Source: Nymphaea colorata
Taxonomy: Eukaryota > Streptophyta > Magnoliopsida > Nymphaeales > Nymphaeaceae
Length of the DNA: 64,000 bases
Direction: 5' to 3'
NCBI RefSeq assembly: GCF_008831285.2
Contig: NC_045138.2
Coordinates: 12,104,571 to 12,168,570 of the forward strand
Positions 1 to 10,758 of this stretch are shown piece after piece. How positions within the stretch are numbered: the first letter of the stretch is position 1; each line of letters starts with the position of its first letter. The notes under the pieces are model-generated. The model was not told the DNA's origin and searched no databases. It saw nothing but the letters and a program-made list of their open reading frames with translations. The translations under genes and the position numbers were made by a program.

Positions 1-720
1 GGAGTGTCCCGCATCACCTCCTTTTGTGTCCCGCTCTAGAATCTGAAACTCGAGTCCTCCCTCTGGATCTAGCGTGTCTCTGCTGGGAATCCTTTCCCTC
101 CTAGCATGTCCCTCTCCACCGGAACTGCATGTCCCACCTGGAGAGGAGCAGGTCGAGCCCTTTTGACCCGGTTCAGCTGTGCGTGCACATGAGAGTCGAG
201 TGGGCTTGGCCAGGGTGACTGAAGCATCCAAGTTCCTCGACAGTGCTCGGTTGGGCCCCCTCAGCACATAACCTCCCTTGCTGAAATCAGCGGACGTGCA
301 AAGCCTCACTAGATTGCTGCCCACGAAAGTCGCTCGCACGGTTAGCCTCACTTGCCTTCCACCTTGTTCCCTAGCATAGGCCGCTAGCCTCACTTGACTG
401 TCGCCCATGTAGGCTGTGCGTAACATCTGTGTGGTTAACCTCCCTTGCGCGTGGAGAGGCCTTTCGGAGGTGAGCGACCAGTGATTTAGCCTCCCTAGTG
501 CACGGGAGGGCGTCGGGAATGATGAGAAGGTGCGCTCCAAATGGTCCCAATCGACGTGGACATTGCAAGCTCTCGGCCATCCTGGCCGAGCAGGTGTCGG
601 GTTGTATCAAATCCACCTCCCTAAGATAGAGCATGCCCTCAGGCTCTGCGCAGTCTGGCTCGTCACTGAGGCCATGAGCGTTCTTCAAGTGAGGCTCTCT
701 TCCACTGGATCCCATGAAAA
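1..720. repeat. Flanking direct repeat X, left copy (truncated by window start)
   Basis: GC-rich sequence made of two degenerate short motifs: a 'gtgtcccgc' motif repeated through about 1-150, and an 'agcctccctt' / 'agcctcactt' motif repeated through about 260-510. The same motifs in the same order recur at 14640-15880. The best local match is about 380-600 against 15545-15740, where 'gctagcctcacttgactgtcg' is almost identical. Minus-strand open frames in both copies even share a run reading roughly HLL..I..ALP..REAK. I do not recognise a gene. The two copies lie in the same orientation on either side of the FHA repeat block, so they may be terminal repeats of a large element or remnants of further array units. 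Confidence 0.6.
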
Positions 721-999
721 GTGACCCAACTCCTCAACCGTGCCCGGTGGTACCACCCCTAACTCGGTCTCAGCCCAACCATGCTGCCCCACTTCCTGCT
801 GCTGATGGGTAGGTTCATTCAACCACGTCGAGGGTAGCTGATCTTGCAGCCGTTCTCTCGGGTGGAGTGGCCATCAGGCATGTTGTCTCATTTCTACTGT
901 GGAAGATTTAGTTGCTGCAAACTTCTCCCTATGATGCTTGGGGATGACTTTAGTAGCAAGCTACCCCTTTACAAGCGCTCCAAAAAAAAAGGGTCACTT

Positions 1000-3900
1000 A
1001 TTGTGAGTCCCCCACGAAGTATCTTGGCATCATCAAAGTCCCCAACTTCTTCACTATCGGCAGGCTCACACCAACCTGATATAGTCTGAAGAAGTGTGTT
1101 TAACAAGATCAGCATGAGGGTTAAGCTAGCATGGGACAGGAAAAATACTGGATGGCCATTACTTCACTGGTGTCCTCTTCAGTCGGGTTGCTGTTGGGCC
1201 GAGCTCCTTTCTCAAATCTATTGGGGTTAGGCATTGTATTACAGCCAATCCATTGCCTATCAATCTCACCATCGCCCAGTTGAGCCTCAGCCTCTAGGTC
1301 TTCTTCGCCACTGCCCACTTCTTGAATGGCAGAAGCTCGGCCTTTAGAACCAGCCTCTTGTGGGCGAACCCCTTGTTTGTGACCAACATGGTTGTGTGCT
1401 ACCTCTTGGTTGGGAAGGATACTCTTGTCAAGGACGGGCTGCATCCGGTTAGGCATCTCCCTCTGCCCTTGCCGGAGGATAATACTACCTCGTTTCTTAT
1501 ATTCAGTCCACCCGCGCCAGTCAAAATACACTATAGCTGAAGGGTATCTCCCATCAATTCGGACTGCCCAAGGTGTTAACTCTGTTCTGCCCCTAGAATT
1601 TCCTTTGTTCGACCTACTGAAATAGGGTAGGGCGAGCTAAGAAATTTTTGCTCGAGGCAGCTTGCATGCTTCAACTAGTACAGGAGCAAGGGGGCTGTTG
1701 GATCCATCCATCCAGAAGCACCCAATGTCGTCCCCACTATCTGCAGTCTTAGTCCATCCTACCCTGGTTTCGAAGGAAGGGATCTTTTGCAAAAACACGG
1801 GGCTAAGCTAGGACAACACTGAGGAGAACACGACAGCGCTTCAGGTCTTCTGTCCACCGATTCCAAGTGCTGGAACAAACATATTTCCTGTTGTGAGTCT
1901 ATTGTATCCAGGTACAAGATCATCGTTCCTCCCTCGCTCACTGCCTTCGTTCTGTTTCCAGCATGCCATAACGTTCGACATGGCACTGCCTTTCTCCTCC
2001 TTCGTTTCCTCTATCGAAACGATCCTAACACTGGTCAGCTTAGGTGCAGCCGTTTTATCCACAACTAGGAACACAACTGAGTTGCTGGTATCAGCTGCGT
2101 CAATCTGGCAGTATCCTCCTTGACTCGCATTCTTTGGTGGAATCAAGGTGCAATCTGCTTGAGGCCTTCCTTCTGTTGGGGGCTCACTTGAGCTGGGGGA
2201 CTCATTTCTTTCCTGGGTGGTGTTTCCAAGCAGGTCTACCGGGATATCGACCTCCCTCCGTCTGAGACTACTCCACAATTCTATCGTTGAAAATCTCAGG
2301 CACCCCATGACATCAATCCTAAAAGTTTGGACTACCATGTGGACGCTTAGGCCAGACCGAGATGCAATAAATCCTTGGCAAAATATCATTCCGAGGTCTG
2401 GCTTCAACTTGAAAAATAAATCTCCTCGCAAAGTTCCTTTCTTCTCAAGGTTAGGAATTGGCTGACATTTATGCCAAGTTTTTGCTTCGCCTCACACCGA
2501 AGCACGAGCCTGTTTTGATGCGCTCCCATCTTTCGCGGGGATGACATCGATGTTTGCACAGGGTGCGATCAGTCACAGGTGCGACTGATGGTGGGTTGCC
2601 CTTACTAGTGGGAAGGGGGCTACCCGATGGACCTGCTGCTGGATTTAATCCTCCACTGAGTGGCAGAGCAGCATCATCGTCTGCTAAGGCTTCTCCCGCA
2701 TGATATACTACACCCACAAGCAGCCGATCGTTGGCAGCTACCCCTGAATTTTGTCTCGGCTGTTCGGCATCCTGAGGAAGTAGGTGCTCTAACCTATCCT
2801 TAGTTTCAGGTTGCCCTCCTTCCCTTTCGGCTTGAGCCTCTCTAGCAGACTTTACAGCTGTGATTTCCACTCCAGATGCACATACACGATGGACTGTCCC
2901 TTTTTTAAATCATCAGGGTGTTCGTCGCTCAAGTTCTACTCAACTTCAGTTTGATAGCCTCCAAAATGCCTCGCCACCTATTACCGCCCCTGCTGCGCAT
3001 AATCAAGAGTGGATTGAGACCTTCATGCTCGCTCTCAGGACCTATCCAACGCAAGATGGAGCCTTTCGACTAGTGCGTTAGGGTCTGGTAAGGGGTCCTT
3101 TAGGGGCGATGCTATTCGCTGTCTGCTTTGGTGATTGATCTCAGACCAATGGTCACTTTCTTCATTCCCTTGAGCGTGACGTTCAGACCATGGTGCATGG
3201 TCTGATTCCACTCGTGGATCTGAAACCGTGGGAGCCCATTCTGGCTGGCATCTCTTTTGGCTGTTGGCTCCACTTTTGCCTCCTTCACATTCTCATGAAT
3301 ATTGTTGGGTCTGAACATACCCAGATTGGGGTGGGCGATGACTGCAAGCTGGCCTAGTTTCATAGCCCCTTGTCTCAGGCCTATCACTTGGTTCTAGAGG
3401 GGTTCTTGATGGGAAACGAGCCTTCTGGTTAGTACCACGAGAAAGGCCTCTCCCTTGGTTGGAACCAGCCGACACCCATTTTAGCTCATAATCTGCTGCT
3501 ATTCTCCCTATTCTCAGAATGTCCCCTTCCTAACTCGCATGTAGCTATAAGGTGTCACCCTCTGACCTGAGAGCATGGTACCATGTTCAGACTCTAGGTC
3601 CCTTACACAAAATGCCTTGGTTGATTCATCAAACCACATTTGGAGATGGTCCAAACTGATGCCTGAATGTTCTATAGTAACATCACAGTCTGGCCGTCGT
3701 CCCACAATTAATTCGAAGGCCTGGTCATGATTTGTGTTTGGTACCCAAGGTCTGCGAAGGATAAAATCTGATAGGTGAACCCCATTCCGGTAGGTGGTGA
3801 GAATAGGAATTGCCCTGCCTTGCATTCAAGTTCGGCCAAGCTCAAATATGATTGAGATGTAACTATGAGATGGCTCGCTCTTAGGGCTCTTTCTCTCATG

Positions 3901-4228
3901 CAACGCACCTCCATAGCCATATAAGCTCGGAGAAGGCGTCTTTTGTTCGTCATGTACTGTCTCTCCCTGTTGATCTGATTGCTCGAAATCAGTCCACTAC
4001 CAATGCACTTCCTCTTGCTCTGCTTGGTAACAGCCACTTCCTTGGGCACAGTATGCTTGATTGTCCTCTCACACATCATAGAATCTATCATCTATTGCAT
4101 GATTTTGAGTAAGGTAGCCTGCATAATAGTGAGACTCAGCCCTGCTTGCTTTGCGGAATAGTGAGACTCAGCCGAGCTGTAACTGTAGAAAAAGCCCTCA
4201 TCGAGTCTTTGTCTTTCCATTCAGCCAT
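1000..4228 (-). pseudogene. FHA-domain coding region, unit 1 copy, broken
   Basis: Read leftwards from an ATG at 4228 (peptide begins MAEWKD, as in unit 2). Blocks in order: a short N-terminal stretch ending AIDDRFYDV then TGA; an FHA domain (3525-3825); then a long linker and a C-terminal block with QTFRIDVMGCLRF (about 2285-2330), which is nearly identical in unit 2, followed by an EEDTS...QY block near 1150-1180. Breaks: TGA at 4069-4071; a frameshift at about 3530 inside the end of the FHA domain, after which the expected E-G-D-I-L-R-I-G continues in another frame; further frame changes downstream. The tyrosine/acid-rich segment seen in unit 2 is missing. The C-terminal half matches no family I know. 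Certainly not a working gene as it stands. Confidence 0.65.
3514..3825 (-). pseudogene. FHA domain, unit 1, frameshifted at its end
   Basis: The 103-residue frame holds most of an FHA domain: a lead-in strand AIPILTTYRNG, then V-G-R-R-x-D-C-D-V at about residues 41-49, I-E-H-S-G-I-S-L-D-H-L at about 51-61, V-R-D-L at about 74-77, and E-H-G-T with S-G-Q-R at about 80-88. The FHA residues that contact phosphothreonine (Arg of GR, the Ser and the His of the IS..H motif) are present, but the usual N-G-T Asn is His (HGT). The lead-in strand 'lxNG' and the tail resemble the FHA domain of PARALLEL SPINDLE 1-like plant proteins more than other plant FHA proteins. The frame then ends at a TGA created by a one-base shift; the missing beta-strands continue at about 3475-3530 in the next frame. 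Confidence 0.75.
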
Positions 4229-4889
4229 GCATAAAGCTGGAAACTACTAGATCTGAAGACACATTGTTGACCTCTTGATACTTGGCTGAAACCAATCACT
4301 GCAGTGCCTAACTGCTGGTAAATCCTTACCTCTCTTGGTGGTCATTACAATGATTCCTTAGCCGGACAATGGATCTACACCCAAACAGATGATACAATCG
4401 GTCCCCAAATCCCAAACCTCACAACAACAACTCTCAAGGGCTGAGTATAAGGCTTTAATTGTTACAAAGGCGCAATGATACATTTTTGCAAATCGCTCTC
4501 AACTCACTCATCAATCAAGCATACATGCTTAGGAACGCAGCAAACCATGCCCCAAATCCCACGGGTTGGTCTTCCCGCTGCTGGGTTGTGTCTTTCGCAA
4601 TGTGCACAAGAAAGAGCCCAAAACAGGGGTGCCGGTGGTGGGTTTGGTACAAAAATGACACTCTTTCCCTCGCAGCTACAGGATGACAGAGTATGATACT
4701 GGTCGGGCTCCGACGAAAGAACAACAATGATAATGAAGGGGTAGGAAGCCTCCAAAGGTTCTCGCCATGAATCTGCTAAGTGGCAGGTCTGCCCCTTGCA
4801 ACAAATTACAAAAAGTTCAAATGTTGCAGAAATGGTGGAGGATAAGGGGAAAATGTTTTAGAGCCACTTCACCGGATCGTAGTGGAGCC

Positions 4890-5460
4890 CCTGGTTCAAA
4901 GATGAGTAGGGGGAAACTATCGTTGGATGGGCGCTAGCAAACGCCTCTTCCTGTTAGCTGTTACTCTGCTGTAGTTGTTTCAACAGCTCCAAGGTCTCCC
5001 AAACAGTATACCTCCTACTGTAGGTGTAATACAGGACAACACAAATCAAGCTCCAATTAAACCAGATGGAAATAGAGCAAGAAGGTCATGGTCATTTCAC
5101 TGGATATACGAGTGAACCGCATGAGAATCAAAAACGGGGTGAGGCAGTCGTCGGTTACGCTGGCAAACACATATTCTCCTTTGATAGCTCCGGTGCAGCA
5201 TTGGCTTCATTACAACAACCTCTCACTATAGTTTCCAGCTTTCAGACATCAACAATTAAGATCTAAACGAAACAGCAAGAGACAAGCTTAAAGAGTCATG
5301 GAGAAGTCACCGGAAGTTTGAGTAAACCCCAGGAGATGATATAACGGGGTGAAGCAGTCACCGGAAGCACCGACAAATGCGTATTCTCCCACTGGAACTT
5401 CGGTGCTTAAGTGTGATTCTTTGTCGACAGCTTTAGGGACCCTTGTCTCTGGAAAACTCT
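4890..5460. repeat. ~215-bp tandem repeat array in unit 1, three degenerate copies
   Basis: A core reading roughly 'ggggtgaggcagtcgccgg-agcaccggcgaa' recurs at about 4925, 5143 and 5348, i.e. at 218 and 205 bp. Copies 2 and 3 also share 'tattctcc' and 'tccggtgc/ttcggtgc' downstream. The matching place in unit 2 has four copies. Function unknown; it lies upstream of the FHA coding region as read on the minus strand. Confidence 0.6.
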
Positions 5461-5912
5461 GCTGCTCCCTATTGGTGAGTCCAAAAATCTTGATATTTGG
5501 ATAAAAAATAGAAGACGTCTAGAGGAATCCAGCGCCACCAAGCTCACTGTCTATTTGATCTCCTAGCATAAACGCACCTAGGTTGAAGTCACGCCTCAGC
5601 CTGGGTGCTCTGTCGAGTCTCAGCTCAAACCTAGTCGCAGGGAACTCCTCAGAACAGATGGTACTCAAAAAAATTGTAGTGCCTTGGTGTGAGCTCTAAA
5701 AATTCTCCAATTTGGTGAGGAGGTAGCCAAGATGAAGACAATTCTGATGGACCTTTGCTCGACCCAAATGGCAGCCGGAGTAATCAACGCCGACATCCTA
5801 AAGTCAAGGCAGATTCTGGTCTTTCCATCGACTCAGAAGGCTAAGATCGGGTGGAGTCAGATCTGGACACGTGCTTCCAAAGTCGAGGAGACGCTGACAC
5901 ACCCTCGCAAGC

Positions 5913-6085
5913 TTTGACAAGTAGCCGACAAGAGTGGAGCGAGACAAGTCTGCGGTCGTCGACTCGGTGAGACGAGACTCGCTTCCGGATTCACCGAATT
6001 TGACAAGTAGCCGACAAGAGTGGAGCGAGACAAGTCTGTGGTCGTCGACTTGGTGAGACGAGACTCGCTTCCGGATTCACCGAAT
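5913..6085. repeat. 86-bp tandem duplication
   Basis: Two adjacent copies (5913-5998 and 5999-6085) differ at only a few positions, such as 'tgcggtcgtcgactcgg' against 'tgtggtcgtcgacttgg'. Unit 2 has only one diverged copy (about 13166-13260), so the duplication happened in unit 1 after the two units separated and is recent by comparison with them. Confidence 0.9.
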
Positions 6086-6364
6086 AAGCCAGACACTACT
6101 GCGTTAGACACAGAGAGATGTGCGAGCCTGGACGTGTCTTGCCTTGGCGTAGACATGAAATAGCAGATTCATCGATGAACAAAGAACTCGAAGGAATGTT
6201 CCGCATTCTTCGCGATCGCCTGACAATTCCTTCCGCAGCCGAAAATTGATGGAAAACTTTGTCGATCTTCTATAGGCTTCGTGCATTCTTGGATGGAATT
6301 TGACGATCCATAGCTCGTTGGATACAGAAATTTGTTAAGAGTCTTCTCGTATGATCATCTACAT

Positions 6365-6500
6365 GCTTTGGATCTACGGTCAGCCGGAATCGGTGCCAAA
6401 ATCTCTCAATCTCCACTGAAAATGGGAAAATAGAAAATAGAAATCAATGGCAATGAATTGGGATTTCGGCATCGATTCCGGCCGACCGTAGATCCAAAGC
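6365..6500. repeat. 39-bp inverted repeat, potential long hairpin
   Basis: The left arm 6365-6403 and right arm 6462-6500 are reverse complements over 39 bases, with two mismatches and one position that would be a G-U wobble in RNA. The loop is about 58 bases. It lies in the part of unit 1 (6330-7480) that unit 2 lacks, so it may mark the end of an inserted foldback element. Arm length and loop are also compatible with a microRNA-like precursor, but nothing in the sequence shows transcription. Confidence 0.75.
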
Positions 6501-8912
6501 TGTTGATTTGCTTGGTAATTTCTCCAGTGAAGGCTCAGATTCAGCTGAATTTCTCTACTAGGTACCGCCACTTCTTAGTCTTCAATCTCTTGATCACCGT
6601 GGGCTAAGCGATGCTCTCATACCGCTTCAGTTAGAGCCAGACTACGGTTGACTATCGAGCGCAACGACACCAACGATTCCCACAGATCACGCTCAACAGA
6701 ATGGGGGCGATTCATGTTGCAGCGACTGCGGAGTGCTTGGGCGAAGCAGGGAGGACGATAGTGGTTTGGATGGAAGGATATCAACGTGGGTGCAGCGGAG
6801 GACCGACGATGGTATGATTGAGGTGATCGTGCCAGAGAGGTGGGTCAAAGGCGATCGAGAACTGTCGGAAGCTCACCGAAAAATCCAATGCAATAGTGTT
6901 ACTTGTTCCGAAAGGCTTACCGCAAGCAGATAGAGGTATGGATGCCTCAGACGATGGCCAAATGCAGCAGAGATGCGTCAGATGATTGCAAGGACAATTG
7001 GAGTCCTTGGGTGCCGACAAGATCTCTTGCTGCCTGAAAATGTAGAGGTTTTGCTCGCTGGGATTGAACTTCAAACGAACAGACCCATGACTATTTTGGT
7101 CATTCGGGCGATCAGTGCACATAGAAAGGAAAGGGAGAAACCGAAAATGGCGATTCGATCACATCGGCACTTGATGGCCGGAAACTCAAATGGAAAATAC
7201 ATCCAGGGATTACAGTCTGCTACCAGAGGAGATCAAAAAGTCTCTCTGCACAGAGACGAGCTGAAAAACCAGTGGGAGGGAGGTGGGCTCAACCGGTCTT
7301 GCACGTGCGAGACCGACTCAACCGAGCGTCTCCCGCATGTGACCTAACGTTTAGTCTGGTTCGCCAATTGAATCAGGACGTCAGATCGGTTTCATAACAC
7401 AAACCACCCGGGTCGGGAAACATACCCGGGTTCTTATTCCCGCAAGAGAAAAACGAGTTCGTGCCCTATCTGGAAACCCCATGAAAAACTCTCGTCCAGA
7501 TCCATGTAGCTCGGGTATGACGGCGAATACTGATTTTGTGCTGCAAACACTCAGGTATCGCTGGAAAGAGGGAAAACAGGACTTGCGATTAGCAATCGAT
7601 CTAATCCAGCGCAAAAATCCCAAAATGAGGGGGCAGAAGGACTCATCGTTCATGGATCAACCTTATGGGATTTATCAACCGGTTAAAAACAACGGAGGAG
7701 GCCCCAAATCGATTGGAGATCGTTCGAAAAAAAAGTCTGCAATGGCTTTTGCCTGAAAACAACGACGCTTCTAAAATCAATTTCTCACCAACGGTGACTC
7801 CAAAAATTCTCCAAATTTGTACAGAGGATCCTAAGACATAGACGAATCCAACGACCCACTGCTTAACAGATGAATCCACCCAAACAAATGGCGTAGGGGC
7901 TTTGAGTCACCGATTCTGTATATTATGTTGTCTGCACTTGGCGAAGCCGTTCTAATACCGTCTGCAACTTGATGAATCACCACTGGTGAGCGTATACTCT
8001 GACACCAACTGATGCGACCACACTGCCGAGAAGCGGCCCTAGCATCGTCACTACCCTAGGATCACGCTCAACAGTGGCGGATTGGACTCAGTTTCGTGGT
8101 CTGCTACTGGTTCTCCCTCTATCGTAGGAACATGGAGAAGAGATGCGATCATCAGAGGCCAAAATGGAAATGGAATGGGCTTGTGAGCATGGAGGGATGA
8201 TAGCGAAGATTATGGCGACAACAGTGGAGTGGTTTGTCGCCAGAATACGCTGGAGATGAGGGCGGAAGGCAATGAAACTGTGATCAGATGGATGAACGCT
8301 TGAGTCTGCCGTGACATAGGAACAGGCGAGATTGTCAAGTCCAGGCGGGTGTATCACCGCCAGTTAACTCTCCGGTCTGTGGTAAGAGCTTACCCAAAGA
8401 GTCGTGCAGTGATCGGAGGACTAAGGTCGCCGAAGATGCACCACGTCGCCGAAAAACGATGCCCTATATGCCATCAAAGAACCAGTCGTCGCACAACATG
8501 TTGTCTGCTCCTATCGTCAGATTTTAGGAATTTTTGCTAGGAATAAAAGAGAATACCATCGTGGCAATTTTGATCAAACTTGCTGATAAATTGGGTACTG
8601 GAAAAATGAGCTGGTAACCCTTTATGGTGGATTGTAGCCAGCCTTCCTCACTACCGACTGATTCATACCACCCTGTCGTGGATTCATAGAGCTCGTCCAC
8701 TTGTAAATGTGTGGGATATACGCTGTCATAGGTTAGGATAAGGTACTGCAGGTGCACTTGGTCACTGGTGTCCTCCGTGTTCAAATCAAGAATCTCTCGT
8801 AGGTGAGTACCCAGCTCCTGCACACCTTCCTCCTTGTCATTAGCCATGGCTTGCCATTCTAGGCCCATATAAAACTATTTGTAAGTGGCCAGGCTCCCAA
8901 CTCGTGCCTGTG

Positions 8913-9008
8913 GGTATGTTCCATGCAGGAGAGAATAGGCTTGGATAGTTCTTGACCACAGGTATGTTCCATGCAGGAGAGAATAGGCTTGGATAGTTCT
9001 TGACCAGG
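8913..9008 (-). repeat. 48-bp tandem duplication, in frame
   Basis: Two adjacent copies starting at 8913 and 8961 are essentially identical over about 45 bases. The period is 16 codons, and the minus-strand frame repeats WSRTIQAYSLLHGTY. Near-identity indicates a recent event in an otherwise old sequence. Confidence 0.9.
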
Positions 9009-10146
9009 GTGGTTGGGTGAAAGCCATCAGTTCGTTATTTGGGGCATCTTCAAGCAGTCTCACTTGGAAATCAACCTTCACCTGGCTTGACACCCGATAA
9101 ATCTTAGGCATCCCATGACGTCAATCCTAAAAGTTTGGGTGACTATGTAGGCATTGGAGCCAGACCGAAGCATGATCGAGAACTGTGGAAGCATTGATTC
9201 GAAATTTGGTTTCAGCATAACAAGCGAGTCCCCGTAGAGAGTTTCACCCTGGGCGGTGGTTGTGCACTGATCAAGTGCCAACAATGTCTGCTTTCTCAAG
9301 TCTCTGCCCGGCACTATCACAACTATGTCTTCCTCCTCAAGACAAGGAGACTACCCACACTTGTGTCCAACCTCCCACTTTCCTTTGCATATGTAAAACA
9401 TCGGCCTATCGTGAAGCATTCTCGTCTCTGATTTCGAGGGAGACACTGAGTTAAAGGCAGCGGTAGGGAGGTGTAGCTGTCCGATTGCATGCTGCCCTCC
9501 CAAGCCCATGGGGAGTTGTCACCTTTGTCAGGACTGCCCGATCCATGTAGCTGGGAATTGTCTTGGTTTGCAGCTTCTTTAATACACGACCCTAAACTAG
9601 TAGGAGTGACTTTAGGAGGTTCAATCCGCCCATTTGGAATGGGCTTGTCATCCTTCCTTAGGGGTACATCCGTGTTGTTCTCCTCCAGTTTGGCCTGCTC
9701 ATCTTCAACATGATATCCTTCAAAATGCCTCATAACCCGTGGTCGCTCTTGTTGGGAAAATCAAGAGAAGATTGGGATGTAAGTGCTCCCTCTTGAAATC
9801 TGTCCAGCAAAAGACGAACCCTTTCGAACAGTGTGTCTGGGGCTGGCAGGGGGTCCTTCATGGCCTATGCTAATGACTATTTGCTTTGGTTATTGACCTC
9901 GGGTGAGTGGCCCCTTTCCTTGTTATCATGTGCTCGATAATCAGACCATGTTATGCAGTCTGATTTTTTTCTTAAACTTGAAGCCCTGGACTCCCATTTC
10001 GGTTGGTAGTTCCTCAAACGGTCAACACCTCTTTTGCCCTCATCATTCTCTCGCGAATAATGTTGGGTCTGATCATAGTCAGTTTGAAGCAAGCTGTAGC
10101 TACGTAATGACCTGGTTTCATCGCCCCTTGACTCGGTTTTAACAGG

Positions 10147-10758
10147 TCAATCTAGTGAGGTTCTTGTTGGACGATGAGTTCCCTGGTAAAGGCTGCGTGA
10201 TAACTCATTTCCTCGTCTTCCCTGATTTTGGGAAGTGGATGCTATGCTAACCGCGGAACCTCTCCTTTGGCAAGAATCCTCTAGTGCCCATTTCAGCTCG
10301 TAGCCTCTCTTTAGTCCCCCTATTTTTAGAACGTCTCCTTCTGTAAATTGTAGGTACCGATCTGGTACCATTCTTTGGTCCGAGAGAATGGTGTTGTGGT
10401 CGGGAGATAGGTCCCTCACCCAAAACTTCTTGGCACCTTCGTTAATCCAAATCCAAAACTGCCTCAAACTGACGTGAGGGTGATCGATAATGACATCACA
10501 GTCTCGATGTCGCCCCACAAGTAATCTGAATGGTTGGCTGCGATAAACGTGAGGCGCCGGGGGTCTTCTAAGGACAGGCTCTGATCGAAGAGCCCCATTC
10601 CAAGATCCAGTGAGAACAGGAACCATCCTGCCTTGTTGCCAGTTTTGGCCATACTCAAATCTTAGTGGGCCATAACTAAAAGATGCTCCTTTTCCCTGGT
10701 CTCTTCTCTCGTATCCACTCGCCACACCCATCGATTCAACTGCTCGTAATCGGTCCAC
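10147..10758 (-). pseudogene. FHA-domain open frame, unit 2 (203 residues)
   Basis: Longest clean frame of the block. Residues about 45-62 hold the lead-in strand MVPVLTGSWNGAL; the FHA core runs about 73-155: L-L-V-G-R-H-R-D-C-D-V, I-D-H-P-H-V-S-L-R-Q-F, V-R-D-L-S-P-D-H-N-T, then Y-L-Q-F-T-E-G-D-V-L-K-I-G-G and Y-E-L-K-W. FHA domains bind phosphothreonine peptides through the GR arginine, the VS serine and an Asn near the N-G-T turn. The Arg and Ser are kept, but the His after VS is Gln and the turn reads HNT, so binding may be weakened. After the domain about 35 residues of low-complexity sequence end at a stop. The ATG is the first in the frame and need not be a true start. Confidence 0.7.

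Larger units (their letters stand above)
840..8590 (-). repeat. FHA-repeat unit 1 (large diverged direct repeat)
   Basis: First of two diverged direct copies. Anchor matches to unit 2 run in order: 1030-1080 with 8635-8690; 2281-2410 with 9100-9225; 3095-3130 with 9845-9885; 3514-3825 with 10320-10650; 4390-4690 with 11430-11715; 5340-5570 with 12600-12810; 5900-6000 with 13160-13260; 7540-8570 with 13565-14570. The left edge at about 840-960 still resembles the right edge of the other units (the 'catgttgtct' region near 8500), as expected of a tandem array. Relative to unit 2 it carries extra DNA at about 6330-7480. The coding-like part is read on the minus strand. Confidence 0.8.

Noticed and set aside
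8524-9345. PIN nuclease domain, as would follow FHA in PS1
   Set aside because: A short 'VIVPGRDLRKQTL' stretch recalls the PIN region of PS1, but the acidic catalytic residues and the flanking strands could not be found, so I do not claim it.
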